A stretch of DNA of 64,000 nucleotides from assembly GCA_037577475.1 (NCBI GenBank), contig CM075189.1, forward strand, positions 19,811,839 to 19,875,838, read 5' to 3'. This document shows, one piece after another, positions 1 to 13,185 of this stretch. The notes under the pieces were generated by a model. It searched no databases. It saw only the letters and a list, made by a program, of their open reading frames with translations, and was not told where the DNA came from. The position numbers and the translations under genes were made by a program. The first letter of the stretch is position 1. Each line of letters opens with the position of its first letter. Source of the DNA: Chaunax sp. Z400. Taxonomy: Eukaryota > Chordata > Actinopteri > Lophiiformes > Chaunacidae.

Positions 1-1873
1 GATTTGACTTCATTTGTGAGTGAAGCACTGATGCATGAAGGACGGTATTGTTTTAAACGCTGCCAAAGCAGACATGAGTCTTCATTAGTGAGAGACGTGA
101 TAACTTCTCTTAGAATTTAAGTAAGAACAGAACTGTGTTCACTGTTAAGGAAATGAAATTAACAATTTTGTTCAAGTTTCAAAAGTTGTCTCGCTTTATG
201 TCCTTAAACTCTAACATTTTAAACAGTCGGTGGAAGTTATCTGGTAAATATCTTATGGGAATTATACGTCAGAGGATTTGTCAATTTATTTGCTTAATAA
301 ACTGCTTAATAAAGTTTTTAGTCGATTTACAAAGACAAGGCTTAAAACAAATACATCCTGGATAAAACTGCAAATGGACTGCATTGTAAGCAGCAAAAAA
401 AATAATATATAAATATAAAAAAATTAAAGAAAAGGAACAGTGGCTGTTTTGTTTTTTTTGTCTCTGAGTTTGCTCAGTTGTGATGCAACATGAGAAAATG
501 GTTGATGTTTGCCTTTTTAATGAAAATGTCACAGAAATATGAAACTTTACTATCGCAGTTAAACAGCGAAGTCCATCTTCTTGGCAAGTTAAAGTGGACA
601 AAAATCAAATTCATAGTTTTGTGTGTGAGTGTGTGTGTGTTTTTGTGGAGCTCATCTCCCACCATCACAAGACACCAGTAGCTCCAAGAGGACTGCGCTC
701 TCCATCACCATGGAGACAAGCGCACCCAGCGCCTAACAACGCTATTTTTGGAGCAGTGCATAGAGCTTCTCGCTTTCTCCTTTTCCTAGGGAGCAGCACT
801 TTTTAATTTTCTCTTCAAAAACTATTTCGGTGCCAATGCAGGCCAGTTGTTACATGCAAACAGAAAAATGAGTTAATGCAGACAAGAGGCGTGAGGTGGT
901 CGGTGTGTGGAGTGACATATAACAGTGTGTATATGACGTTATTTCATTATTGTCGCTTTTACTCCTGCATGTAGTTTATTCTATAAAGTATTTAGCTTGC
1001 CATCATATTCTTTATGATATAATTTTGACACAAATTACAAGGTCCTGCTTAGATGACATCTCTCTTTCATATGTAAGAAACACACACCATCTCCACTAAG
1101 GGAATAATTGAATACAGAGGTATTAATTCACAGTCTCCAGAGGTGTTTACATTGCCTATGTCAGGATTACACAGAAAGTGTTACATCAGAGCTGTTTCAG
1201 TGTATTTTCCTCAATAATATTGTTCTGGTATGGGCACAGTGCATTTCACATAGGTCACTAACTGCTCTACTGCTCTAAAGCATATTGCACTGTCGATTAT
1301 AATGTTTTTAAGTGGTTGTGGTAATCTTCCATTGCTCTCCTCTTTGATTAATCTATTGGACAACTAAGAATTGGTGTGTTTGATGGTAATGATAAGGATC
1401 TATCATTACATAGTATAAGACAAACCTGCCTCACAGAGGTAGTTTGTAGGAGAGCAAACAGTCAGTCATCAGCTGCCATGACTTTAAGTGGATATACTTA
1501 AACAGCTACTCTGTACCACAACACTTAAATGCACTGGATAAGAAGAATTAAACGCTTCTCTGTACGATGAAACAATATTGTTTACATGCAGGATAGAAAA
1601 TAAAAACAAGCATAGTTGTAAACTAAAATACAGCCATTTAGAAGGTAAATTCAGCATTTCTAATAACACCTAAGAAAAGCAAAGCTCAAGATTCTGTCTT
1701 TTGTCATGGGACATGGATGGGATGTTCAATTTGCCATAATGTTGATACCTAAATGGTAAATAGATAATTTTGTCATACTTGTAGCACAGGTAAAAATGTT
1801 CTCCATGGCCACCAGAAGAGGATGGCGCTGGGTGTATGATAAATGAGAAACTAAACAAGAGAGGGAAACTTAC
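1..1873 (-). other. fgf13: fgf13 intron 2 (5' part, incomplete)
   Basis: This is the sequence downstream, in gene sense, of the exon 2 donor at 1873/1872 (gtaagt). The next core exon, which in FHF genes encodes the LFNLIPVGL... segment, is not visible on the minus strand, so the intron runs off the left edge of the window. No RNA gene or clear transposon was recognised. A poly-A run and a short GT-rich tract near 620-640 are the only simple sequences. Small open frames here look like chance. Confidence 0.8.
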
Positions 1874-1984
1874 TATAACCATTGTCCTCCTCCTTCGTTC
1901 CATCAATGGTTCCGTCTGCCTGCAGCTGCAGGTGAAAACCTTGTCGACTGTACAGCTTTGTCACGATCCCCTTCAGCTGGGGCT
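1874..1984 (-). CDS. fgf13: fgf13 common exon 2 (start of FGF beta-trefoil core)
   Basis: This 111-bp internal exon is shared by all isoforms. After the split Glu codon it reads PQLKGIVTKLYSRQGFHLQL and continues with QADGTIDGTKEEDNGY, which matches the start of the FGF core in FHF2/FGF13. The KLYSRQG.HLQLQADGT stretch is FGF13-like; FGF12 and FGF14 have MHPDG at the equivalent place. The acceptor (...caacag) ends at 1985 and the donor (A|gtaagt) begins at 1873. The exon enters in phase 1 (two bases, AG, complete a Glu codon) and leaves after one base of the next codon. Its 111-bp length equals my recollection of the family's exon 2. Differences from human are conservative: Phe for Tyr in RQGFHL, and EEDNGY where human has DEDSTY. 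The encoded core binds sodium-channel C-termini inside the cell and does not act as a secreted ligand. Confidence 0.96.
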
Positions 1985-4900
1985 CTGTTGAAACAGAGGG
2001 AGCACAGAGACAGGAAGATGCAAGAATGAAACCACAGACTGTAAAAAAAAAAAAATTACTATAGCAATGAGTAACATTCTAAAGTAACAGTGTGAATGTT
2101 CAGTTGCAGTTTACTGCTTGCGCCACCCAATCCGGTTTAGTCTAAGTGTCACATGGCCTGAGACACCTGTCAATGCATCAAAAACAATCAAAGCTGACCA
2201 AAAACATACAAACAAACCATTGAAATTTTGGAGTTGAATCTGTCAACCATTAGAGAAGCTGCAGCTGAAGATGCTTTAACACCGACTTGGCCCCTCAGTC
2301 ATGGCAGCTGCCACTTGATGAAATGATAGACCTGATAGGTGCTATGGCCTTGTTTTATTGTTCAGGGGGTATATAGACAAATAAAGCAACATGTCTGATG
2401 AATTTGATCAATGTGAATGACATTTATGTTTTGTAGAAGGGACAGACACAATCAGATCAGTCACAAAAAACTAATGCTCCAGTCTTTTCTTTACAGTGAA
2501 ACAGCAGTGACTAAAAAGGCAGCTGCTACTGCTTGACAACAGAGACGTAAGACCACCAATGAACAACAGCAAATAATATCACATTTAAAAATGTCTTTTG
2601 AGGGTGTCTTTGACGGCTCAGTAGTGGTCCATTGGCTGAGGATGTTTCTAGCATGTCATCCCCTGTTTTTCTCTCCATGCTTCTGTGAGAGAGCTGCAAC
2701 ACTTCCACCACATTTCTTCTATCTATACAGCTAAGGTAGAATGTCAGAAAAATGTTCTTTTAAAAACCTTGCTCGATTGCCAGAAAACCATAATAACTTC
2801 TTTCAGATATGTGCAATTAATGAAACAATAAATAAATAAAAATTGAAACTTCAATAAAAACCTGTGATATTAAGTGCAGACAAGAATTTGGGAATTTTAA
2901 AATACATTGATATTTCTGTAAAAATGACAATAATGATTTATTTTTAAAAATACTATAATTTTGAAAAAGTGGAGCTTTATTTTTCAAATATTTGGAAGAA
3001 ATTTTAAAACAAAGACAAATTGAAATAAAGGGTTAAGAAAATAGTTAGTTTTACCAAACAAATGGGGAAAAGCTACATTATTGTGAGTGTCAACATATAA
3101 ATCAAGTCTGACAACAATAGTTTTAAGGGGCAGATCATTTACTTTTGGAGTGGCTGGGTAGCCTGTCTGTGTTACATGTCTGATAAGAGCTGAGTGCTCT
3201 TCATTCCCTGCTTACTGTCCCAAGTGGAGTGTCCTTTACTTTGGTTTACCACACCTTCCATCTGTCCTTTCATCTCACTTACCTTCCAGTATTGCGATAT
3301 CTAGCCTTACTAAGGCTACTTCTGCTGCAGATGTTTATTCTCTCTGTGCGCCGGGAGTATTGTAATGATATTGTTGTAACATCGTAACGTTATTACACAA
3401 CTGTAGCCTAAAGATATGCAGCTGGATGATTTTCCAATACAGAAACTGATGAATACACTACACTCTGTGAACACTGATGAACAAGACCATGTGCATATGA
3501 ATTTCCAGACAATAAATCAGACTGCATACACGATCTACACTGTGTTTCCAAGAGGTGCCAATTTTTTTGTGTTTAACGAGGTATTATTTCTAAGTCGCAC
3601 AGTGACAACACCTTCTTCTTGGCACTCATTATTTCCTTCACAGGATGGAAATTGGAAGTAGGGGTGGGCAATCTGACCACGATCTATTTAATTGCAATCA
3701 CAATCCACGATCTAAATTGAAATGAACTGCAGACTATAGACTTTTTGCATTTCTCCATTTGCATTATTAAAATAAAATATAGCTTTACAGAAAGTTCTTT
3801 TTTGGCTCCAGCTCCTCATCTGACATGTTGCTAGCTATACTCACATTGTATTATTTGGAACAGGTCCACCCAATCAGCATGGCGATATGTTAACATATGT
3901 TTTGTTAGCCGAGGCACTTTGGAAAAAGATGTAAAGTGACTGAAAAATACCACAATCACTATGATTCCCTGAAAGAAAGTTGTTGTATTAAACGTGCACC
4001 CTAACCTCCAGGTGTAATTACAAATGATTGAGACATGAATTAAGTCAATGGGATTGGGAGAAATCACAGAGCCGAATCCTTTGAGGCTGTGTAGTCACAA
4101 TGTCCACATGAATCGAGAAATCGGAAGAGAAAAGATGAGCTTTGGGCGTGACTAAGATCAGACGTGATCAGATCAGATATGCAGCTGTGGTCACTTCAGC
4201 ATAGGTTTTATAAGAGTGGGTGCTTTGGGCTCCAGGGACACATTCTGACACAGCAATAATAAGAGCGCTGTAGCCACCCAGCCTATGTTTGGGGTAAAGC
4301 TTAGAATAAGTTTTATAAGTATATACTTAAAATACTTTTTCATTTTATATGTGTTCTGACAGGTAACAATTCCTACCTGCCGAGTATTTTTTTTCAGTTG
4401 GATACATTTTAGCAACAAAAGAGTAGGACAAAAGTTTATGAGGAAATATTTTAAAGCGAATTGTGAGGTCTGCTTAAAGTTAGAAATAAAAGGTGGGACC
4501 TACATATTTAAATCTGTATGTCATCTTGTTTTGTTCTTATTTGAGATTCATTATAAAACAATATACAAGTTATAGTCTATACAAACGGTACCATATATTA
4601 ACAGTATTCATCCATAGGAGACTAATACAGAAATGACCTACATATTTAACAATTACGGAGGAGTCTTTAGTAATTTCCAAATTAGACTTAATAAGCAAGC
4701 TTGTGTATCTTGTCCAGTGTTGACTGAATAAATAGACAGAGAAGGATGTATCACAAGCAGACTCAGGCTGATGCATGTCTCTGAGCATGCAAAGGTCACC
4801 TGTGCACCAACTTCATTAGTGAGCCTGTCATTATAAGGATAAACTTTTATGGAGCCATTAATCGTTTGAATCTGTCGTAGAAGTGAAGCAGTGCAGCATA

Positions 4901-5000
4901 TAGGCTAATCTAAATTGTGATATTTAAAATATAATGGCAGCTCAATAGATAAAGACTTTATGATGAGGATAAAACGCTCTGACGAAATTGCGTAACAGAC
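1985..5000 (-). other. fgf13: Intron between S exon and exon 2
   Basis: This 3.0-kb intron is flanked by the S-exon donor (G|gtctgt) and the exon 2 acceptor. It is also the last part of the longer introns used by the U, Y and V forms. It is AT-rich, most strongly at 2740-3060. A stretch near 3660-4130 resembles degraded interspersed repeat (see separate entry). No coding segment was recognised. Confidence 0.8.
3660..4130. repeat. Possible degraded interspersed repeat
   Basis: The opening GGGGTGGGCAATCTGACCAC followed by alternating 'cacgatct...aattgcaatcac' resembles the GGGTGGGCGATATGACC-type start of dispersed fish repeats. A second stretch near 4090-4125 has a related 'aatcgagaaatcgg' texture. 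No terminal inverted repeat or target duplication was found. The family cannot be named from the sequence alone, and the borders are approximate. Confidence 0.3.
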
Positions 5001-5190
5001 CTGGCCGTCTCCTTCGCCTCTTCTTGGAGCCAAAGAGTTTGACCCGGGAGAAAACGTTTAGTCGACTGGGTTTTTCACAGCTTCCTTTGGTTTTACTGGG
5101 GCTGCTAACGCAGCGGCAGGCATTAGTCTTCTCCCGCTCCCTCGCCTGCCTTTTCTGCCTAATGAGGGAGCTGGCAATCGCCGCGGCCAT
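5001..5190 (-). CDS. fgf13: fgf13 alternative first exon S (A-type N-terminus)
   Basis: This is the first coding exon of the S isoform (FHF2A), 63 codons plus one base. It begins MAAAIASSLIRQKRQARERE, the A-type N-terminus shared by long FHF forms, which acts as the channel-blocking particle behind long-term inactivation of sodium channels. A Cys- and Ser-rich middle (ACRCVSSPSK) follows, then LNVFSRVKLFGSKKRRRRRP, a basic tail that in the family gives nuclear localisation. The start ATG sits in a strong context (ggccATGG); the frame is open upstream but has no earlier ATG nearby. The donor is G|gtctgt at 5000/4999, and the split codon G|AG joins Glu to PQLKG of exon 2. Compared with human S, the linker before LNVFS is slightly different and about one residue longer (KTKGSCEKPSR). 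Confidence 0.96.
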
Positions 5191-7142
5191 GGCCAGTTTG
5201 GCGGCGCTTCTGGGGGAAAAACGTCCCAAGAAACGTGACAGTCACCCTCCTTAAACTGGGATAGAGGGAATTTACTAAGTGGACTTAGATGAGCGGACAA
5301 TGAAATAGTCCCAGTACTGCAGAAGTAAACCAGCTAGAAAAGGTTCAGACAATGTCCAGATGAATCATTTTTCATGAAGTTGAACGTTATTCAGGAATTG
5401 TCCATTGTGCCTCCGAGAGAGAAAAAAAAATTAATAAAAAATAAAGAACACTCGTCCCAGCGCTACAGCTACAACAGCGCCAAAAAGACTTTCCCCACAA
5501 CACGTTGCATGCTCCTCCAACTCTATCATTTTCTGGGGATCTCCATTAATAGGCACAAGCCCAGTCTCTGCAAGCTGCTGTGCATCATCCCAGAAAACAG
5601 CATGACAGCGCACATGTTATTCGGGTCGGCAGATAGTCGTGAATGAATCTCACTGCGCAGCTCAGGGATGGAAACACCTGTTTGCAGACACGGGGAGTGT
5701 TTGCAATGCTCTTTATCTTGGTTTCTCTGGTCCAGCACTGAGGCTGCTGCTGAGACAAAGAGATTTACACCGCGTCTCTAGAGAGGCGTCGAAGAGGACG
5801 TGAACGAATCACAACTGAGATCCCATTCGTGTTTCTGTCTTTTGTTGAAGCGAGGCAACGCAAGGCACAAGACACTGTACAAAGCATGGGCTCCTCTGTG
5901 CTGCTGAGAGCATCCTACCTGCAACCTGGACAGTGACCAGTTGGGGGGGAGGGAGTACAGGGAGACACAAACCCAGTCAATGTGCACAGAAAATTAATAT
6001 CTCATCATAAGCCGTCATAGATAATTCATATTTTATATCAGGAGAAGGTTGCGTGTGTGACTTGAGGGCAGGGAGGTGGCAAAAAGAAGAGGGGGGAAAA
6101 AAAGACAAAGGCACGGTAAAACAGATAACAGCTGCTGATGTAGCTCAGTCGATTGCATATAACGAAATTTGACAAATAAATGCCACGTTAGTTGGGTGAA
6201 AACGGACGTCTAACCTTAGCCAACGGGAAATTCACGTTGTAAAAACACGATTAACCAAATATGACATGTGTTAATAATTTACCATCCAATATCTCACTTC
6301 AGCTTGTGGATGAGGGATAAAACCCAACGTAGGCTCTATCCATCATCAGACGGCAGCTCTGCTGTTAAAGCAACATAATGGAATAAACAGCGATTTTATG
6401 GAAAAAAGATCCAAACAGCGGCATCATGAATTCTTATGATTTAACACGAGTTTGGATGATCCCTTTACATATGAATACTACACCATTCCACCTTTCAGGC
6501 GTCTAACCTCTTATAACATTTATAATAGGCTGTTACAATATGAATTTAATGAAAAAGGGTGCTATTTTAATAACTATAAATACCAAACCAAAAGTTATGT
6601 TCTGACTGATGTCTCAGTCATTTCCTCCCGAATGCCAAACCTTTACCCTCCTTTGAGTCTCCTCAGTGCGGGCAGTTTAACAGCCTAACCAATGGTGCCA
6701 TCTACAGTCCTCAACCGAAAGTGTCGCTTCACCTATTTCCTATATATTAATTACAAACGCCAGTAAAACAACCCAAGATCATATATTTTGCGTTATAAGT
6801 CCTAAATATTATTATATATATAATACAGTAAAGTAAATAACTCCCTTAAAGTGAAGATTACAACAAAAATATTAACATCCCGCATGTGTTCTGAATAAAC
6901 ACTAAAGCTTAAAGCATACTGAGCAAAACTATAAATAAGTTCAGTACATACTTCAGCACCACGGACAGCTCCGACGCAGATAACTACCAAGAAAATCATT
7001 AGCCGACTTCATACTAAAAAAAAACAACAACATCTAAACACTACGTCTATCATAAAAAGCCATAAACCATTTTACACAAGACAAATTAGGAAGATTTACC
7101 TCAAAAGCACAATTTGGAGCGAAAACACAAAAATCAGCCTAC
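5191..7142 (-). other. fgf13: U-S interval; probable S promoter and 5' UTR
   Basis: This interval lies upstream of the S start codon and downstream of the U donor, so it should carry the S 5' UTR and promoter as well as intron sequence for U, Y and V transcripts. CpG dinucleotides are moderately frequent at 5590-5890, unlike the surrounding AT-rich DNA, which fits a promoter-proximal region. No TATA box or transcription start can be fixed by eye. The stretch 6400-7090 is AT-rich without recognisable features. Confidence 0.5.
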
Positions 7143-7173
7143 CTGAAACTGCTTTTCTCAAAGGAAAAGTCAT
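7143..7173 (-). CDS. fgf13: fgf13 alternative first exon U (short B-type N-terminus)
   Basis: This is a 31-nt coding segment, MTFPLRKAVS plus one base, ending at a good donor (TCAG|gtaggc). Human FGF13-U is MALLRKSYS followed by EPQLKG, so LRK..S lies at the same distance from the same phase-1 junction. The split codon G|AG gives Glu before PQLKG, exactly as in the other three first exons. The ATG has A at -3, and an in-frame TAG lies three codons upstream (bases -9 to -7), which fixes the start. It is 2.0 kb upstream of the S exon. The U form lacks the A-type inactivation particle and the basic tail. The assignment rests on a short match, so a chance ATG plus donor is possible, but phase, residues and position all agree. 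Confidence 0.75.
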
Positions 7174-10008
7174 GATTCTCTATACAGCGACGACAAAGCA
7201 GAGAGTTTGATAGTTGCAGTCCTTGTGCAGGCGAATAGTCTACAATCAGTAAAGTTTAAACCATCCTCATACAACTGTCAGAGGCGCAGTGGAGGAGAAA
7301 GCATCGAGGCGTGGCCATCGACAGGAAGATCATTACAGGACATTAGCGACATGCCATTATGACTTTAAAATGCTCATTAAACATTCATTTAGAGGTCTTC
7401 TTGATCCGGCAAACAGGGGCGTGTGTTCACCATATTGTTGGACTCGGCGGGGCCAGACTGCAGAAAAGTGATCGAAAATAAAGGCTTGAGATTGTACTTC
7501 CTTCTTGGGGCAGAGAAGACTTTGCGCTCATGTTACAAAAAATGATGTAAATTGATCCGATAATGCGTTGACTAAACCGGTTATACGGGCCTGTCTACTT
7601 TCGACTGAAAAATATCGATGTGCGATCAAAAGAGTCAACATGCATTAGACAAAGTGTTTTTTTTACAAAGACAATTCTCTGTCCTGTAAAACAGTATAGA
7701 GGGATTATTTTAAACCGCCCTGCTACTGACATTGACCAAATATGTCACGAGATTATTTATCATCACTGCATGTATTAGTTATATAATGTTATATAATGCA
7801 TCAAGTGTGTCTGGGTTTGCTTGCACAGCTCTAGTCATTAGGTCAATTACCGTGTTTAGAGCATATAGTCGATGTAATGTACGTTGTATGGCTTTCTACA
7901 GACGAAAGGATCGAATTTGTTGATGCATGTTGCGCAATAATGGACTAAACAATTAATTGTGAGATACAGAGAGCCTTACAGCAGATACTTTTGAGGGTCA
8001 GTGTGCCCCTGTGTCCACTAACTATGCGCAGCTCTTAACACTAGATGGAGCAAGTGGACTGGCTGGCAAGAGCAGCATGTTCTTAAAGGGAAAAATCACC
8101 TAAAAGCAAAACTCAAGTCATTTTTGACGTCAACATTACGTTAAATACGCATAAAGGTTTATGTAGAACTCGAATAAATCATTTTATCAGTCTATTCACA
8201 TTAAACTGAGTCTTTGAGCTTTAATGAGCATCACTTTAACAAGCAACTTTAATTTAATGTAGATCATTAGTGAGCATTCATTCACTATCCATACATTAGT
8301 TTCAGTGATTGTCACTAAATGACTCCATTTGGAGACTTTTTCTAAGATTAAAGACCAGAACAACTTCAAATTCAGGAAGAGCTGCACATGGATATAATTT
8401 ATGGGTGGAATTATGGCATTTTACACAGGATTAAATATTTACAAATACCTTTCCACATCTGAGAGAAACAACAAATCAATAAAGTCATGATTGCAATAAA
8501 ATAAATATTTTATTCAGAGAGTAAGCGATAATGCATGTTGATAATCAGTCAGCCGGGCAGAAGATGGCTACCAATATATTGATTTACACAGGATGTGGCT
8601 TACATGACATAAGACCTATGGTGCTGAAGCAATAAAAGTAATTGTTAGCCCCTTTTACTGTCATGGATGTTGTCCATAGATGGTTCTCTGAAAATGAATA
8701 GTGGGAGTCTAACCTTTAACCCCACACAGACAAAGAAAAGATAGCCATCAAAGTTACTCCAAGGTTGAAAAGGACTTTATATGAAGATCATTAAACAGTG
8801 CTTCAATGTAGTAAATATTATATCCATAGCAGAAATCTTTATTGTCACAAAGGCTTTCCTAAAACCAATGGAAAACAAAGAACTTAGCTCAAGCAACATA
8901 CAATACAATATTCTATTGATGAGATAGCAGTCTAAAAAAATAATGATCCTGTTTTCCTTTCCTTTGCAAAAGGAAAAAAAAAGAATAATACTGTACTGGC
9001 GCTGATTTATTGACCAAATCAATTTATCAGACTACCTCTAACATATGCTGCTCTTTGCTAGTCTTACAACTAAAAGTAACAGGATCAAATGTAACACTTT
9101 AAGTTGACTCCTGCAACTGGTTTCTGTCATTTAGAAGTCTGGAGAAATTCTTGCAGGGTAAAATATATATATATAGTTCATTTAGGTTAGAAATGCCAAT
9201 CAAAGATGACTACAACCCCACTTTTCAGTAAAGGTACACAACATTGGTTTATATTATACAGTATATGCCATATACTGTAAGAACTCAGTCACAGTTCCTT
9301 TTTAATGAGAATAAGAAGAAGAAGAGTGACCTTCTGCAGCATAGCAATAGTTAAGGATGTCGTGATACAGTATGTGTACTGTGGTACTGCCCTCTGATAT
9401 ATCACTATTACTGCACGTCGAAGGTGTATAGCAACATTTACAACCGATTTACACTGCAACACTGGTATTTTCCGATACCTGTAAATCTGCCATGAGCAAA
9501 CGCATCTGGGATCTGCTTCTACCCAGGTTTTACCTCAGTCATCCCACTGAGGATAAACCTGACCAATCTCTCCAGCAATCAGTATGGCCCTTTAGGAGGA
9601 TGGGTGGATTATCACCGACTCTTAGACGGACAGAGAGAGTTGATAGGTGTTGAGCTGCGTTTTATAATAATGGCATTAATCAAACACCTAAGCTGATACT
9701 AATGAAAGTGCAAATGTGTATAGGCTTGATGATGATTGATGATGTCCATCCTGCATGCTGTTGGTGCTTTTCTTAGTAGCAGCCGAGTTATAATGATGAA
9801 GGGAAAAAATAGCAAACAATGGCACAAGTGGAACAGGTGACACAAGAACAGAGTCGTGCTTTAAATAGACAAGATGGTGTCAAAACAATTTAAGAAATAG
9901 TATAAATCATACAAATTTGTTTTATCCTAACTTCATCACCATCATCATCATTAGAAGTCTCTTAAGGAAACATAACTCCAGTCCTCCTTTGTCTATTTGC
10001 AAGAATAA

Positions 10009-10009
<1 letters not shown>

Positions 10010-10085
<76 letters not shown>
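10010..10085. repeat. (CA)n microsatellite, about 37 units
   Basis: Uninterrupted CA dinucleotide run of about 75 bp inside the Y-U interval. The open frames across it encode only Thr-His or Val-Cys alternation and are not genes. Confidence 0.98.
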
Positions 10086-10087
<2 letters not shown>

Positions 10088-13000
10088 GGAACTGCTTCCT
10101 GTGTGCGGATGTGCACATTTTTCGTTATTTACGTAGCATTATGCCGAAGGTTCATTAATTACTGTAGTGCCCCAGACACACATAAACACATATAATGAGA
10201 GATTCACAAAGTGAGAACAAAGCATGCAGTCCTGCTAGTTAAGAGTAGAGTAAAAACATACATTATTTGGTTTGGCATTATAATAATATCTAAATAACTT
10301 TCACATATACCTGATAGCTAAAAGATGTGCTGATAAAGAAACAACACTGTGAAACTTCTGTCACAGAAAAGGCTCAGAGCTAGTATTTCTCCTCCTTACA
10401 AAATTAACTGTTCAAATAGTCCTGTGGAAAATCTCCTAACCATGCACGGACCACATGGCTTCACACGGACCCAAAAGTTCCCAGCACCCTGCTGCCGTTG
10501 CCAGTTCTGACCACTAGAGAGCAAAACTCCAGAGTGAATGTGGGAAATTGGCCTGTCGTCTGCCAAGGTTGAGTGCTGTGTTGACCTTTGTACTGTTAAA
10601 AATAGCCAAACAATTAAAGCTATCTTTTCTCATTAGTAACCAGAGGCTATCATGATAACACCCAGGGTATAATGAATTGTTGCCTCCAAGGGCAAACTGA
10701 ATAAGCAGGGAGGTTAACCTTGCTCATGCATGGTGTCTAATACAGGGCAAGGATACTGGCCTTGTGCCCCTGATTATATCAGGATATGTCATGTTAGACT
10801 CATTTATTATGTTCACATCCCACTGGAAACTCCAATAGAAGGTTTTTTTCGTTCAACCTCTTGGTGCACAGTGAGAGGATAAAGTGAGATATTATCAGGG
10901 GAAAAGGAGCGACCTCTGAGAAGCTCAAAGGGTTCCCACTCAAACCATTTAGCCCTTTGGCAGCATTTTGCTGTCTGCTCTTTGTGTGTGTGCTGGTACA
11001 ATAAATCCACTACAAGAGCAGCTTACAGCAGGCATGCTCCACCACCAATGCCATAGTGAATCCATGCGTTACCATGGAGACTGCACATACGTAAGAGGGA
11101 GTGTGCGAAAGATGGAGAGAGAGAGAGAGATAATGTGCGCTGAGAACGGAGGTTGGATATTACAGAGCAAGAAACCAGCAGTCACTCAAGGGTCTGGTGG
11201 AGGAGGGGGGCTAGAATACAGTCACGGCTGGGCTGGCAGAGTCATGGCAATGATTGCATGATCCATCCCAGTCTGTTGGAAACAGAGGGCTGTATTCAGG
11301 ACATGAAAGCAGGGGCTCAGTAGAGTGAAACTGGAGGACATGAATCCCATTATTTCTCCCAGCAGGTAAACCAGGTTGGTCTTCACCTTGGGGATAAACA
11401 AGAATGCAGGCTGAGGGTAAAACAAGTGCCCACAACTCCATCATGGGACCTACAGGTCACTGAGGAACTGTTAAATGTTTTATATGCTGGATTGCCCAGA
11501 TTTGTTAATTATGGGCTATCATGGGTCAACTCTACGTTATAATTTTGTGTTTTATACAGTGCCATTTATTGATGATTAAAAATATTATTAAAACCTTTTT
11601 AATCGCAGTGAAAATAACATGAAACACACATATTTTTAAACATCAAAACTGTATTAATAAAAGGAAGTCTGAGCTGTGTGCCAGTCTGCTCCTCATTAAA
11701 CCCCCAACAGTTCTATCTTCATCTCACTTTAAAACTCTGAAAGTAATTAGGAGCAGACAGAATGCCTATTTGTCATCTAACCTCTCACCTTTTGTACAAC
11801 AACTGGCTTCAAAGTCTTTGTCTACTGATCAGCACTGCCACATTTTCTCTCACACTGAGAAAAAAAACTGCAGATATTTTCTTTTATCCAAATGAAAGGA
11901 AAATGAATTTATTTTCTACATCAATAAAAGCTAAATATGGCACTGAAACCAAGAAATGAAACCATTCCAGGAGTTCATCTGCCACATTCTTTGTACCTAA
12001 TTGATACAAAGATGATGACGTATACTCAATAATTATTGATCCATTAGATAATTATTTTGATCCATCAAATCAAATCATTAAGTAAGGCAAAGGTTCAGAT
12101 CATTTCATTTAATCTTCATTCATGTGTTCCTCTACATGACATTGATATTCATGCATTTATTGCAGACTGAATAGAGTATTTTTCACGAGCTCAACTAGAA
12201 GCTGGCACTTCTTAATTTATCTGTATGTGAACTACATTATTTGCCTGGGAAGCATACTGTGGGATTTCACATGCTTTGGCCTCTGCACTCTTTGTGTCTG
12301 CATATTTGTACGCATGTATGTAAGTCATATGAGTATGTTCGTGTGTGAGGCTGCAATGACGTGGAGAAATCTCAATCAGAGGCACCAAGCGGTGTGTGAA
12401 ATGGCCAGAGCTAAGACGGCAGTCTGCTCTGAATGACTAATGGTGTGCCAGCGATGTGTTCTCCTTCCCCTGACACACAGAAGAGTGTAAATACAGGCCA
12501 CAGAGGCTCTCATCCTCGAACCAGCAGACCTTTATGTCTCCTCAGACCTCAAACAGACAGTCTCTGATGTAAACAAAGTTTGGTATGCCCTCTTTGTCCC
12601 TTCCTGAGCAGGAATATAAAAATAGAGCCAGGTCTACTTAACACTCAGGTTTTCTTTGGGTCACTAATGGAAATTGAAATGTAATATCTTTGCATGTATT
12701 TGTGAAATGTGTGTCAATGTGTCCACCAACTACATGAACCTGCAGCTATTCGGTCCCCTAGGGGATTGTGGGTGAATCATTACCAGTGTTGCTGTTTTAA
12801 GCCAGAGAGAGATGGGTAAAAGCCCTTATGACTGATAGCTATGTAGGGCATCCTAGATGGTATGAATACTTTTAACAGCAGCAGGTGGTGCAGAGCTAAA
12901 GTCACATTATAGAGTTGTTTCAACAAGCAGGTGTCAGTTCAGATTACAGTTTATTAAAAGCGATTAAGCTGCACGAAAAGTTCAAAGTAACATCCAGGCT

Positions 13001-13185
13001 TACAACAACGTATCAAAATAAAGTGTTTATAATCAGCTTGGGGCACATGAAGCCTGTTTCTAGGTTACCTTTAGCACACTTTCTCTCATATGACATTTTC
13101 TATCAGCCAGCTGAGGTAGTGCAAGTGGAAGACCATACAGCATGTGTGCTTGTGTATATAGATAATTAAACAAACATGTACATAT

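Noticed and set aside
5191..5229. Upstream extension of the S exon frame (LGRFSPRSAAKLA before MAAAIAS)
   Set aside because: The extension has no ATG, while the ATG at 5190 has a strong context and gives the known family N-terminus.
5925..5945. Donor-like TTGCAG|gtagga upstream of S
   Set aside because: The open frame across it is in phase 0 at this site, which would not join exon 2 in frame, and its protein has no resemblance to FHF N-termini.
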